From the NCBI GenBank assembly GCA_017425345.1, contig JAFOML010000016.1, positions 1 through 45,024 on the forward strand: 45,024 nucleotides of DNA, read 5' to 3'. The position numbers were made by a program, and so were the translations under genes. Shown one piece after another: positions 9,295-19,912 of the stretch. The stretch's first letter is position 1. Each line of letters begins with the position of its first letter. The notes below the pieces were generated by a model, which worked only from the letters and a program-made list of their open reading frames with translations, did no database searches and was not told the origin of the DNA. The stretch is from Eubacterium sp. (GTDB taxonomy: Bacteria > Bacillota_A > Clostridia > Peptostreptococcales > Anaerovoracaceae).

Positions 9295-9329
9295 ATTATA
9301 CTATGCGAGCAGTTGTTCTGCAAGGCTAA
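9295..9329 (-). promoter_or_regulatory. Candidate sigma-A promoter for ireB
   Basis: A perfect TATAAT (9295-9300) sits directly after the alaS stop, 17 bases downstream of a weak -35 TTGCAG inside the alaS 3' end. The start of transcription would be about 50 bases upstream of the ireB ATG. Confidence 0.5.
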
Positions 9330-11934
9330 ATGCATCCGAAATGCCAGCCGGATTTTTGCCGCCGGCCTGTGCCATATCGGCTTTTCCGCCGCCGCCGCCG
9401 CCGACTTTTGCAGCAATCTGCTTGATCAGCTTGCCGGCATGGATGCCCTTATCCAGAAGATCATCCGTCACGGAGCAGAGCAGCGTGACCTTGCCGCCGG
9501 TTACCGCCGCGAATACCATCACGACGCCCTTTTCCTGCTTCCGGATCTCATCGGAAAGATTGCGGAGATCGCCGATGTTGTAATCTGCAAACTCCTTCGT
9601 GATCAGGCGGAGATCGCCGATCTGCTTTGCAGAGGCGATAATGTCATCGGTCTCCGATCCCATCGCTGCTTTCTTGAACTCTTCCAGTTCCTTTTTGACA
9701 GCTTTCAGCTCATCCATCAGGGAAGCCGCGCGGTTCTCTACCTGATTCGGCTTAGACTTGAGGCTGGATGCCACTTCCGCGATCGTATCTTCTGCCTTCT
9801 GCGCTGCTTCCAGAACACCGGTGCCGGTCACAGCGGTGATTCTGCGCACGCCGGATGCGACGCCGCTCTCGCTCGTGATCTTCATCGCGCCGATCTGGCC
9901 TGTGTTGGATACATGCGTACCTCCGCAGAGCTCAATACTCCAGTCACCGCAGTTTACGACACGGACAACCTCACCGTACTTCTCTCCAAACAGCGCCATA
10001 GCGCCCATCTTACGGGCCTCATCCACGCTTGTCTCGATCGTGCTGACCGGCAGGAACTCGCAGATCTTCTCGTTGACGAGCTGCTCGATCTTTTCCAGAT
10101 CTTCCTTGGAAACGGCCTCAAAGTGGTTGAAGTCAAACCGGAGCTCCTTGTCCGTAACCGAAGAACCCGCCTGCTCGACATGATTGCCGAGGACCTTCTG
10201 CAGCGCTTTCTGCAGCAGATGTGTCGCGGTATGGTTCCGGGCGATCTTGTTTCTGCGGACCCGGTTGATATGGCAGTTCACGGAGTCGCCTACGCTGACG
10301 GAACCGGATTCCAGGTAGACCTGGTGTCCGAAGATGCCCTTCGACTTCTCCACACCGGTCACCTTCATCAGCGTATCACTATCGGTAGACATAAAACCAA
10401 TATCGTATATCTGCCCGCCGCTCTCCGCATAGAATGGCGTGCGGTCGAGATAGACCACGGCATTGCTGCCGGCTTCTGCCTTGTCACAGGGCTTTCCATC
10501 GACATAGAGCGCGAGAACACGGCCAAAATCTTCATAGTGATCATATCCCGTAAACACAGTCTCTGGAACATCTACTTCTTCCTCGGCCTCTTCCCAGCCG
10601 AGCTCCTCCGTATTCTTACGGCCCTTTCTCGAAGTATCCTTCTGCTTCTGCATGCAAGCGTTGAAGCCATCCACATCACAGGTGAATCCCTCGTCTGCGA
10701 GGATCTCCTCGGTCAACTCCAGCGGGAATCCGAAGGTGTCGTACAGCTTGAAGGAATTCTCTCCGGAGAGCATCGTGCTTCCAGCCTTCTTCATCTCTTC
10801 GATATAGCTCTGGATGATGGATTCTCCCTGATCCAGCGTCTGCGCAAACTGTTTCTCTTCGGCGCGGATGATATTCTTGATATAATCCTGCTTTTCCACG
10901 AGTTCCGGATAGGCTTCTCCGGAGACCTCGATCACGCGGTCCGCCAGATCAGCCAGGAATCCGCCCTGTGCATTGGTCGGAATACCGAGCATGCGGCCAT
11001 GACGCGCTGCGCGGCGGATCAGCCGGCGAAGGACGTATCCCCTGCCCTCGTTGGACGGTGTGATATTATCCGCGATCATGAAAACGGTAGAACGCAGATG
11101 GTCCGTGATAATGCGGATCGAAATGTCTGCCTTGTCATTACCGGACTCATATGGGATTCCGCAGAGCTCTACGATCGCATCCAGGATGTAGCGGATCGTA
11201 TCAATATCAAAAATCGAGTCCACGCCCTGCATGATGCAGGCAAGACGCTCGAGACCCATGCCGGTATCGATGTTCGGATGCGCGAGATCACTGTAGCTTC
11301 CGTCCTCTTCCTTGGAGAACTGCGTAAATACGTGGTTCCAGAACTCGATATAGCGGTCGTGCTCGCAGCCGGCGAGGAAGTCATCGTCCGGCTCGCCGTA
11401 CTCCGGTCCGCGGTCAAAGAAGATCTCCGAGTCCGGTCCGCACGGGCCGAGTCCGATCTCCCAGAAGTTGTCTTCCTTTCCAAGGCGGACGATGCGCTCG
11501 TCCGGCAGTCCGAGGCCGCGCCAGATCTCATAGGCCTGATCATCATCATGGTAGATCGTTGCCCAGATGCGGTCCTCCGGCAGCTTCAGGTACTGTGTGA
11601 TAAACTCCCATCCCCAGGTCAGAGACTCCTTCTTAAAGTAGTCGCCGAAGGAAAAGTTTCCGAGCATTTCAAAGAATGTTCCGTGTCTGGACGTGATGCC
11701 GACATTATCGATATCGCCTGTGCGGATGCACTTCTGACAGGTCGTCATTCGTTTGGACGGCGGTGTTTCCACTCCGGAGAAATACGGCTTCAGAGGAGCC
11801 ATTCCGGAGTTGATGATCAGCAGGGAATTGTCATTCTTCGGAATCAGAGAAGCGCTCTTTCCACGGTAATGACCCTTGCTCTCATAAAAATCAAGAAACA
11901 TTTTTCTAAGCTCATTTAATCCAAGTTTTTCCAT
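9301..11934 (-). CDS. alaS: Alanyl-tRNA synthetase
   Basis: Charges tRNA-Ala. The 877-residue length is standard. Class II catalytic core at the N-terminus (NSGMAPLKPYF, FFEMLGNFSFGDYFK, DTGMGLERLACIMQG), then the editing domain with the zinc-binding HTATHLL and CGGTHVSNTG motifs, and the C-terminal DHHA1 domain ending with a glycine-rich KVGGGGGGKADMAQAGG stretch. An AGGAG lies 8 bases before the ATG. It has its own promoter and no T-box leader. Confidence 0.98.
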   Translation of the reverse strand: MEKLGLNELRKMFLDFYESKGHYRGKSASLIPKNDNSLLIINSGMAPLKPYFSGVETPPSKRMTTCQKCIRTGDIDNVGITSRHGTFFEMLGNFSFGDYFKKESLTWGWEFITQYLKLPEDRIWATIYHDDDQAYEIWRGLGLPDERIVRLGKEDNFWEIGLGPCGPDSEIFFDRGPEYGEPDDDFLAGCEHDRYIEFWNHVFTQFSKEEDGSYSDLAHPNIDTGMGLERLACIMQGVDSIFDIDTIRYILDAIVELCGIPYESGNDKADISIRIITDHLRSTVFMIADNITPSNEGRGYVLRRLIRRAARHGRMLGIPTNAQGGFLADLADRVIEVSGEAYPELVEKQDYIKNIIRAEEKQFAQTLDQGESIIQSYIEEMKKAGSTMLSGENSFKLYDTFGFPLELTEEILADEGFTCDVDGFNACMQKQKDTSRKGRKNTEELGWEEAEEEVDVPETVFTGYDHYEDFGRVLALYVDGKPCDKAEAGSNAVVYLDRTPFYAESGGQIYDIGFMSTDSDTLMKVTGVEKSKGIFGHQVYLESGSVSVGDSVNCHINRVRRNKIARNHTATHLLQKALQKVLGNHVEQAGSSVTDKELRFDFNHFEAVSKEDLEKIEQLVNEKICEFLPVSTIETSVDEARKMGAMALFGEKYGEVVRVVNCGDWSIELCGGTHVSNTGQIGAMKITSESGVASGVRRITAVTGTGVLEAAQKAEDTIAEVASSLKSKPNQVENRAASLMDELKAVKKELEEFKKAAMGSETDDIIASAKQIGDLRLITKEFADYNIGDLRNLSDEIRKQEKGVVMVFAAVTGGKVTLLCSVTDDLLDKGIHAGKLIKQIAAKVGGGGGGKADMAQAGGKNPAGISDAFSLAEQLLA

Positions 11935-11993
11935 GTGTCAAACTCCTGTTTTTATATGTTCATAGTATTGTTATTTCAGTACATACAAAGCTT

Positions 11994-12022
11994 ATTTTAG
12001 CACAGACTGAGACCTGTGGCAA
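11994..12022 (-). promoter_or_regulatory. Sigma-A promoter of alaS
   Basis: Minus-strand TTGCCA (12017-12022), 17-base spacer, TAAAAT (11994-11999); five of six matches in each box. Predicted 5' UTR is only about 55 bases, which excludes a T-box riboswitch in front of this alaS. Confidence 0.8.
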
Positions 12023-12054
12023 CTGGAATTCCCATGAACTCCGGGACCTTCGTC

Positions 12055-12098
12055 CAAAACAAAAACCGGGAAGCTCCTTCATCAGGGAACCTCCCGGT
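12055..12098 (-). terminator. Intrinsic terminator of the iscS-iscU unit
   Basis: Minus-strand ACCGGGAGG pairs with CTTCCCGGT (nine pairs, one G-T), with a 16-base partly paired loop, followed by TTTTTGTTTTGG. It begins about 40 bases after the iscU stop and precedes the alaS promoter. Confidence 0.85.
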
Positions 12099-12136
12099 AT
12101 GTCTTCTATGCGCAGCGCAGAATCCTATGATACGGT

Positions 12137-12565
12137 TTACTCCTCATCATCGTCTGCATTCGGGTCAAAGCCTTCCAGACCCGCATAAGTCTTTCCGGTC
12201 TTCTGTGCGTAATCATAGATCGCGGACTTGATCGCATGATCTGCCAGGACGGAGCAGTGCAGCTTGACTGCCGGAAGTCCTCCGAGCTCATCCACGATGG
12301 TCTTATTGCTGATCGCAAGAGCCTCGTCGATGGTCTTTCCGATGATCATCTCGGTTGCCATGCTGGAAGAAGCGATTGCGCTTCCGCATCCGAACGTCTT
12401 GAATTTAGCATCCTTGATCACATCATCTTCCACGACGATCTGGACCTGCATCATATCTCCGCATACAGGGCTTCCATATACGCCTGTACCGTCCGCATTC
12501 TCGATCTCGCCGACGTTTCTGGGATTCATGAAGTGATCCATGACCTTGTCATTATACAGTCCCAT
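12137..12565 (-). CDS. iscU: Fe-S cluster assembly scaffold, IscU/NifU N-terminal type
   Basis: 142-residue scaffold on which Fe-S clusters are built with sulfur from the adjacent desulfurase. It has the three cluster-ligand cysteines in SPVCGDMMQ, FGCGSAIASSS and KLHCSVLAD, and the family N-terminus KVMDHFMNPRNVGE. The start at 12565 (MGLYNDKVM) was preferred; an ATG at 12577 overlaps the iscS end by seven bases but has no spaced ribosome site. The acidic tail PNADDDEE is typical of clostridial homologues. Confidence 0.94.
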   Translation of the reverse strand: MGLYNDKVMDHFMNPRNVGEIENADGTGVYGSPVCGDMMQVQIVVEDDVIKDAKFKTFGCGSAIASSSMATEMIIGKTIDEALAISNKTIVDELGGLPAVKLHCSVLADHAIKSAIYDYAQKTGKTYAGLEGFDPNADDDEE

Positions 12566-12570
12566 TCCCT

Positions 12571-13755
12571 TTACCATCCTTTCTCGGCATTGACTGAAGA
12601 AATCTCTCTGAGTCTTTCTACCACCAAAACCAGTTTTTCTAACACGTAGTCTATATCTTCTTTCGTCGTCATATCACCGATCGTAAACCGGATCGTTCCG
12701 TGAATGATCTCATGCGGCAGGCCGATCGCGCTCAGCACGTGCGACGGCGCAAGCGACTTGGAAGAACATGCGGATCCGGTCGAAACGTAGATGCCGAAGC
12801 TGTCCAGAAGCAGAAGGATCGCTTCCCCCTCGATATAACGGAACGTGATATTCGCGTTGCCCGGATGACGGTGTTCGCGGCTGCCGTTGACGACCACGTC
12901 AGGGATCTTCTCCTCAACCTGCTCGATCAGGTAGTCACGCAGCTTGCTGCAGTGCGCGATGTGCGCGTCCAGATTCTGTTTCGCCAGCTCTGCGGCCTTT
13001 CCGAAGCCGATGATGCCCGCCAGATTCTCTGTTCCGGCGCGTCTTCCGTTCTCCTGCTCTCCCCCGTGGATAAAACTCGGGATCCGGATCCCCTTCCGGC
13101 AGAACAGCGCGCCTTCTCCCTTCGGTCCGTAGATCTTATGCGAAGACATCGACAGGAGATCGATGCCCATGGCATGTACATCGATCGGGGTATTACCGAT
13201 AGCCTGCACGGCGTCAGTGTGGAACAAAATCTGATGCTTATGCGCTACCTCTGCGAGCTCGCGAATCGGTTCAATGGTTCCGATCTCATTATTGATAAAC
13301 ATGATGCTGATCAGCACAGTATCCGGACGGATCGCCTTTTCCAGGTCTTCCGGAGAGACAAATCCCTCGCTGTCCACGTCCAGATAGGTTACCTCATACC
13401 CGTTCTTCTCCAGGAACTCGCAGGTGTGCAGGATGGCATGATGTTCGATCTTGCTGGTGATGATATGGCTGCCCTTTCCCTTGCGCTTCATATCATTGGC
13501 AATGCTCTTGAGCACCCAGTTGTCCGACTCGCTTCCGCCTCCTGTAAAGAAGATCTCCTGCGGTTTGGCGCCGATCAGAGAGGCTACCTGCTCTCTGGCG
13601 TGATCGATCGCTTCCTTGGATTCCAGTCCGATCGTGTATAAGCTGGATGGGTTGCCGAAATTCTGTGTAAAATATGGAAGCATGGCCTGAAGAACTTCTT
13701 CTTTGACCGGAGTGGTGGCTGAGTAGTCCATATATACGCTTCTGTGGTCCGTCAT
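12571..13755 (-). CDS. iscS: Cysteine desulfurase, NifS/IscS type
   Basis: PLP enzyme taking sulfur from cysteine for Fe-S assembly. From the ATG at 13755 it is 394 residues. It shows the N-terminal VYMDYSATTPV, the PLP-lysine motif SSHKIYGPKGEGALF, and the persulfide-carrying cysteine in STGSACSSKSLAPSHVL. An ATG at 13788 exists but lacks a ribosome site, whereas AAAGGA lies 11 bases before 13755. Followed with only five bases of gap by iscU. No Rrf2/IscR regulator gene is adjacent. Confidence 0.95.
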   Translation of the reverse strand: MTDHRSVYMDYSATTPVKEEVLQAMLPYFTQNFGNPSSLYTIGLESKEAIDHAREQVASLIGAKPQEIFFTGGGSESDNWVLKSIANDMKRKGKGSHIITSKIEHHAILHTCEFLEKNGYEVTYLDVDSEGFVSPEDLEKAIRPDTVLISIMFINNEIGTIEPIRELAEVAHKHQILFHTDAVQAIGNTPIDVHAMGIDLLSMSSHKIYGPKGEGALFCRKGIRIPSFIHGGEQENGRRAGTENLAGIIGFGKAAELAKQNLDAHIAHCSKLRDYLIEQVEEKIPDVVVNGSREHRHPGNANITFRYIEGEAILLLLDSFGIYVSTGSACSSKSLAPSHVLSAIGLPHEIIHGTIRFTIGDMTTKEDIDYVLEKLVLVVERLREISSVNAEKGW

Positions 13756-13792
13756 TGTAATTCGTTTCCTTTCTGTATTGACTACCATTTAT

Positions 13793-13807
13793 ATACCATC
13801 CTGGTAT
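13793..13807. promoter_or_regulatory. 15-bp palindrome upstream of iscS, possible operator
   Basis: ATACCA-TCC-TGGTAT is a perfect inverted repeat with a three-base centre, about 40 bases upstream of the iscS start and next to a TATATAAA stretch that could serve as -10. The outer ATACC/GGTAT resembles the ends of IscR-type sites, but the spacing is shorter than the classical type 1 site, so the regulator is not assigned. Confidence 0.4.
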
Positions 13808-13834
13808 GTTTTTAAACAGCAGGTTTGAAGATCA

Positions 13835-14014
13835 TCATGACTTTTTATCCCTGATCTCGATCTGATCCAGCTGCGCCTTCAGGTTCGCCTTGAACGAGTC
13901 GATATATGCTCTGCGGAGAATGGCCTGCTCCTGTTTTTCTTCCTCGGTCAGGCCTTCCTGCTTGGATTTTCTCGCCAGTTCATTGATCCTGCTGATCTGT
14001 TCTTCTGTGATCAT
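13835..14014 (-). CDS. DUF896 / UPF0291 (YnzC-like) small protein
   Basis: A 59-residue protein beginning MITEEQISRINELARKSK and continuing GLTEEEKQEQAILRR, then AYIDSFKANLKAQLDQIEIR. This is the three-helix UPF0291 family (Bacillus YnzC), whose molecular function is unknown. GGAGG lies about 4-5 bases before the ATG, and a strong promoter sits upstream, so it appears to be its own transcription unit. In Bacillus subtilis ynzC is in an SOS-regulated cluster; no LexA-type box is visible here. Confidence 0.9.
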   Translation of the reverse strand: MITEEQISRINELARKSKQEGLTEEEKQEQAILRRAYIDSFKANLKAQLDQIEIRDKKS

Positions 14015-14051
14015 ACTTCCTCCCTGCCTTCTCTCAGTATCTCAGGACCAA

Positions 14052-14080
14052 ATTATATCAGTTCTACTGGTCATTTTCAA
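14052..14080 (-). promoter_or_regulatory. Sigma-A promoter of the DUF896 gene
   Basis: TTGAAA (14075-14080), 17-base spacer, TATAAT (14052-14057) preceded by an extended TGA. The -35 box lies inside the last codons of the Spo0A-domain gene. Confidence 0.75.
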
Positions 14081-14426
14081 CCCGGATTCTCCACGATACT
14101 CTCGCAATAAAGATCACCGGAGAGACGGGTTTGGCAGGCCTTCCGCTGAAATAGTCCCCGAACATCTCCTGCATCAGTTCTGTCTGCGCGCTGACGGCAT
14201 CCCGAATGGCTTTTCCGATGCATTTCTGCACATTATAGGAGGAAACGCCATGTTGCTTGGCCACGACCGGATATACCCTCTTGGTAACGGAATAGACGGA
14301 GCTGAAGTCTTCCAGCACCACCTGGACCGCATCACACAGATACATGTACCCTGCGATATGGATCGGCACACCGAGCGCCTTGACATACCTGCCGATCTGT
14401 CCGAACAGTTTCTTTTCCTGATTCAT
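14064..14426 (-). CDS. Stand-alone Spo0A C-terminal domain protein
   Basis: 120 residues that align along nearly their whole length with the DNA-binding sigma-A-dependent activation domain of Spo0A. LGVPIHIAGYMYLCDAV at 18-34 corresponds to the IGVPAHIKGYLYLREAI region of Bacillus Spo0A. YSVTKRVYPVVAKQHGVSSY (45-64) and VQKCIGKAIRDAV (66-78) fall on the helix-turn-helix. There is no receiver domain. In the recognition helix the Glu/Arg/Arg that contact the 0A box in Bacillus are read here as Gln, Lys and Gly, so a different site or no specific binding is likely. Start chosen at 14426 because GGGAGG lies 7 bases upstream. Role not established. Confidence 0.8.
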   Translation of the reverse strand: MNQEKKLFGQIGRYVKALGVPIHIAGYMYLCDAVQVVLEDFSSVYSVTKRVYPVVAKQHGVSSYNVQKCIGKAIRDAVSAQTELMQEMFGDYFSGRPAKPVSPVIFIARVSWRIRVENDQ

Positions 14427-14503
14427 AACGATACCTCCCTTACTTGTGTGTTCGATTACAACGACGAAGATTTTGTTCAAAGGTACAAGCCCCGGCCCTT
14501 CCG

Positions 14504-15148
14504 TCAGACCGTGATCTCCCCCTTCATCTTCTCAAAGGTCTTCTCCCCGATCCCGCTGACATTCCGGATCTCCTCGATACTCCCAAAGCTGCCGTTTGCC
14601 TCTCGGTACTCAATGATCTTCTGCGCGGTCACCGGGCCGACGCCGGTAATCTGCTCCAGCGTCCCGGCATCCGCGGTATTGATGTTGATTTTTCCACCGG
14701 CGGATCCGGCAGAAGACCCACCGGAAGCCGCGCTCTCCGGGGCAGTCCGCGCGTCAGACCCGGCATCGCCCCTTTTGGGGATCGTGAGCTTCTGTCCATC
14801 CTTCACTTCCTCTGCCTGATTGATCATAGCGGTGTCCGCCTTCCGGGTCAGGCCGCCGGCCTTCTCAATGACCTGGAAGACGCGGTCTCCCGGCTTCATC
14901 TCGTAGACACCGGGCTTTTTGACCGCTCCGCCGATATCGATATAGATGACGTCTGCATCTGCATCCTCCGACTCCGCGCTCTCAGAGGTCTCCGGATGCC
15001 CCTCTCCGTTCTCTATGGTAATTGACTGATTATTCCCTTTCAGTCCGTAAAATAAAACGGCGGCGATAATGATCATTATCACCGCTGCGCTTCTTATCCA
15101 ATTACCATGTTCTTTCCATAGACGGAGTAAACCGTATAATCGCTCCAT
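14504..15148 (-). CDS. comEA: ComEA-like membrane-anchored DNA-binding protein
   Basis: 214 residues: short cytoplasmic start, one membrane segment (about residues 19-36, IRSAAVIMIIIAAVLFYGL), an SLBB-like domain (IDIGGAVKKPGVYEMKPGDRV), a Ser/Gly/Ala-rich linker, and a C-terminal double helix-hairpin-helix (ININTADAGTLEQITGVGP and NVSGIGEKTFEKMK). This is the layout of ComEA, the DNA receptor of transformation. comEC/comEB are not adjacent. Forty-three bases after the preceding gene; GGAGG before the ATG. Confidence 0.88.
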   Translation of the reverse strand: MERLYGLLRLWKEHGNWIRSAAVIMIIIAAVLFYGLKGNNQSITIENGEGHPETSESAESEDADADVIYIDIGGAVKKPGVYEMKPGDRVFQVIEKAGGLTRKADTAMINQAEEVKDGQKLTIPKRGDAGSDARTAPESAASGGSSAGSAGGKININTADAGTLEQITGVGPVTAQKIIEYREANGSFGSIEEIRNVSGIGEKTFEKMKGEITV

Positions 15149-15191
15149 GGCTCCTCCCTGTAAAAAGGATCTGTATGTATCTTGTTACATC

Positions 15192-15881
15192 TTATAACTC
15201 TTTCACGCGATAGTCAAGCGGAAGGAGCAGCTTGACCCGGCAGACGTCGATCTCATGGCGTCTGCAGTTGATCGAAGCAAACTCGTTGAAGGTCTGCAGA
15301 AACAGCTCCGGACTGAGATTGGACGGACTTCCGCAGTCTGCCGTCAGGATGATCCGGATGTTCCCGTCCGCGTTCTTTTCCGCCTTCAGATCACGGATCT
15401 TCTCTTTGATATCCGTCTCCTTCAGTTCCTTGCTCTTCTTCTGTTTTTTCATCGCCAGGATCTGCGGCTGCATCAGGTAAGCCGCGATGACCGCGTCCAT
15501 ATTGACCGCGTCATACGGGATCGGATAGTCGATCGTATAGACGGCTCCGTGGACCGAAGCAGCCATCGACTTCTGCCCGTCACCGATCCTGCCTGCGGAG
15601 ATGATGGTCACGCCCTCCGGCAGGTGTCTGGACAGATCTTCCCGGATCCGCCTTCCGCTGACAGGCTCCTCCGTCTCGATCTCCAGGATCTCGCCCTCTG
15701 CGCCGTATCCCAGCGAAAGCGGCTGCGCAAATCCCATCTTCGGATGCGGATTAAAGCCCTGACTGTATTTGATCTCGATCCCGCTTCTCCGGAATGCGCG
15801 CTTGAAGAGGCGGAGCATATCGAGATGCGACGTATATCTTACCTGTCCGCTCTTGGCGAATGTCACTGCGTATTTATACAT
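15192..15881 (-). CDS. TIGR03936 family radical SAM-associated protein (DUF2344)
   Basis: 229 residues starting with YAVTFAKSGQVRYTSHLDML and having FRRSGIEIKYSQGFNPHPKM, the signature of the DUF2344 family, which occurs either fused to or directly after a TIGR03960 radical SAM protein. Here it is a separate gene overlapping the end of its partner by eight bases, with GGGAGG before the ATG. Biochemical role is unknown; the strict pairing suggests it acts with the radical SAM enzyme. Confidence 0.88.
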   Translation of the reverse strand: MYKYAVTFAKSGQVRYTSHLDMLRLFKRAFRRSGIEIKYSQGFNPHPKMGFAQPLSLGYGAEGEILEIETEEPVSGRRIREDLSRHLPEGVTIISAGRIGDGQKSMAASVHGAVYTIDYPIPYDAVNMDAVIAAYLMQPQILAMKKQKKSKELKETDIKEKIRDLKAEKNADGNIRIILTADCGSPSNLSPELFLQTFNEFASINCRRHEIDVCRVKLLLPLDYRVKEL

Positions 15882-18239
15882 AGATGCCTCCCATGGCGCA
15901 CGTGGTCCTGCGGTTCATGCCACAGCCCGCGCATCCTCTGCGGCAGTCCGGCGTCACGACGCCCTGCTTTGCTTTCTCGTTCTCACGCATGAGGAACTGA
16001 TCCGTGATGCCGCTGTCGATCACATGCCACGGCAGGATCTCCTCGTAGGAACGCGCCCGCTCCGTATAGAAATGGTAGTCGATCGGCCAGTCGGCAAGGA
16101 GCTGATCCCACTTCTCATGATCGTAGTATTCACTCCATGCGTCGAACTTGCAGCCAGCCTCATGCGCTTTCAGCAGAAGGTCTCCGAGCCGTCTGTCACC
16201 GCGCGCCAGAATGGCCTCGCAGGTGCTGACGGAACTCTGATGGTACTGGAAGGACACGTTCTTGATCTTCAGGCGCTCCGTCAGATACTCGTGCTTCCGG
16301 TGGAACTCCTCGGTGGAATCCTGCGGCGCCCACTGGAACGGCGTATGCGCCTTGGGAACGAAATTGGAAACGCTCACCGTCACGTTAAAACGCCCGCCCT
16401 TGCCGGAACGCTTGTGGATCCGGATGATGTTCCGGGCGATCTCCGCGATGCCGTCCAGATCCTCGTCGGTCTCACCCGGGAGTCCGATCATGAAATAGAG
16501 CTTCACATGTCTCCAGCCGAGCTCGATCGCCTGCTCACAGGCGCTGTATATATCCTCTTCTGTAATCCCCTTGTTGATGATATCTCTGAGCCGCTGCGTG
16601 CCGGCCTCCGGTGCAAAAGTAAGCCCGGACTTCTTGTACTTCTGGATCTCCTCCAGAACGCGGAACGAGAAAGTATCCAATCTGAGCGACGGCAGCGAAA
16701 GCGCCACATTGTGCTTCTGGCAGTACTGCATCAGCTCCATGGTCAGGTCTTCGAACCGAGAGTAGTCGCTCGTGGACAGCGAAAGAATGGAGAGCTCATC
16801 GTGTCCCGTGTTTGCGATCTGCTCTGCGGCGAGCCTGAGGATCGTGTCCTTGCTGCGTTCACGGACCGGCCGGTAGATCATGCCTGCCTGACAAAATCTG
16901 CACCCCCTGGTACACCCGCGGAACGTCTCCACGACTGCTCTGTCGTGAACCGTCTCGATCAGCGGAACAAGGTTCTCTGTCGGATACGGAACTGCCTCGA
17001 TATCATGCACGAGCGCGCGCGGCACTCTTTCCGGCGCGCATTCCTCCAGAATGCGGTACTCGGCGATCGTTCCATCCTCGCAATAGACCGGTTCATAGAA
17101 GGAAGGCACGTAGACCCCCTCCATTCCCGCGATGGAACGCAGGATCTCCTTGTGGGTAAGTCCGCCGCGGCGTCCTTCTCCGACCTTCCGGAGCACAGCA
17201 GGAAGGACTTCCTCTCCGTCTCCGACCAGGAAGACATCGATAAAATCTGCCAGAGGTTCCGGATTATAGGCGCAGGGTCCGCCTGCCATGATGAGCGGCA
17301 TGTCATCTGCGCGTTCCCGGGCCAGAAGCGGCATTCCCGCAAGCTCCAGCATATTCAGGACGTTCGTGAAAGACATCTCATACTGCAGCGTAAACCCGAC
17401 CGCATCCATCTCCGTAAGAGGCGATCCGGTCTCCAGCGTGAACAGCGGATGTCCATGCAGCCGCATGAGGTCTTCCATATCCGGAGCAGGAGCAAAAACA
17501 CGTTCGCAGTAAATATCCTCCTGCTGGTTCAGGATGTGATAGATGATCTGCAGACCCATATAGGACATACCGATCTCATACATATCCGGAAAAGCGAACG
17601 CGAAACGGACCTGCACATCCGCAGGATCCTTCCGGACCATATTGCACTCGCCTCCGGTATAGCGGGCCGGTTTCTCGACCTGCCGGAGAAGCTGCTCCGG
17701 TGTTTTCGGAAAAAGGCTGTCCATGGAACATCCCATCAGCGCTTCGATCTGCTGAACATATTCCAGAGATACCTGTTTGGCCCGTTCCAGATCCTTCACG
17801 TGCTTCGAGGAATCCTTTCTCTTCCGGACCAGACCCTCCAGCCGCCGGATGATGCCCACATACTCGTGCTCTTCCACGACGCGGTCCCCGAGGCACACCA
17901 GATCCGTCTCGCAGATCTCCTCGATCGGATTGAACGGATGCCGCATATGACAGCCGACGATATCCGCCTCTTCCTCATACCCGTCAGCCCGCAGCCGTTC
18001 TGCGGCCGCCTTCTCATGATCCTCGCTGAGCCTCGCCATATCATGGGCGAGCCCTGCGTACCGGATCAGCTCCACGTCAAGGTGAAGCCCGTTGCGGTTC
18101 AGCTCCTCAGCGATCCTGGCTGCTGTATTGCTGACTGCCATACAGTGCAGGATCACATGGGGCGGCGTGCCGAGCTCCCGGAAATACCTATAGCATTGTT
18201 CTCTGTCAAGACGTTTCATGTTATCTGTTTTCTCTGTCA

Positions 18240-18240
<1 letters not shown>
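15874..18240 (-). CDS. HD domain fused to TIGR03960-family radical SAM protein
   Basis: 788 residues, about 170-180 longer than the usual family member. Residues 20-175 form an apparent HD-type metal phosphohydrolase domain: His32, the LAHD pair His66-Asp67, His98 and Asp119 are candidate ligands. The normal TIGR03960 start (VEKPARYTGGECNMV) begins near residue 183, followed by a B12-binding-like region and the radical SAM cluster motif CTRGCRFC around residue 440. The C-terminus is cysteine-rich (DCRRGCAGCGMNRRTTC). ATG at 18240 overlaps the obg stop by one base (TGATG); an in-frame TTG three bases upstream is also possible. Function of the family is unknown. Confidence 0.85.
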
Positions 18241-19550
<1,310 letters not shown>

Positions 19551-19577
19551 TCAAAAAGAATAAACAGACTCTTAACT

Positions 19578-19611
19578 ACAAAACAGGGTCCCTACAAAAT
19601 AGGGACCCTGA
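19578..19611 (-). terminator. Hairpin terminator after rpmA
   Basis: An 11-bp perfect stem (19584-19594 with 19600-19610, CAGGGTCCCTA and its complement) with a five-base loop, followed on the minus strand by TTTTGTAG. It starts 9 bases after the rpmA stop. obg has no clear promoter of its own, so partial read-through is likely and would set the ratio of ribosomal proteins to Obg. Confidence 0.8.
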
Positions 19612-19618
19612 GTCAGAC

Positions 19619-19879
19619 TTAAGCTTCCTTCGGATAGACACTTACCTGTTTTCTGGTTTTGCCTTTTCTCTCGAACTTCACTGCTCCATCAATCTTAGCG
19701 AACAGTGTATCATCTCCGCCGATGCCTACATTGTTACCAGGATGAAGCTTAGTTCCTCTCTGTCTGACCAGAATGCTTCCTGCTGTTACAAACTGACCGT
19801 CACCAGTCTTGACGCCTAAACGTTTGGACTCGGACTCACGACCGTTCTTAGAGCTTCCTACACCCTTCTTACTTGCCAT
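19619..19879 (-). CDS. rpmA: 50S ribosomal protein L27, no N-terminal extension
   Basis: 86 residues beginning [18 protein letters not shown], then [18 protein letters not shown]. Most Firmicutes L27 carry an extra leader (of the type ...LQFFA) removed by the protease Prp. Here the codons before the ATG are in frame with an ORF of only five triplets after a TAA, so no leader can be encoded. GGAGG lies 10 bases upstream. No prp gene lies between rplU and rpmA, where it is usually found. Confidence 0.97.
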   Translation of the reverse strand: MASKKGVGSSKNGRESESKRLGVKTGDGQFVTAGSILVRQRGTKLHPGNNVGIGGDDTLFAKIDGAVKFERKGKTRKQVSVYPKEA

Positions 19880-19912
19880 AGACCAGACACCTCCTTACTG
19901 AATGACAATCAA

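Noticed and set aside
9313..11919. 868-codon plus-strand open frame opposite alaS
   Set aside because: Exact shadow of alaS with low-complexity, Arg/Leu-rich translation; not a gene.
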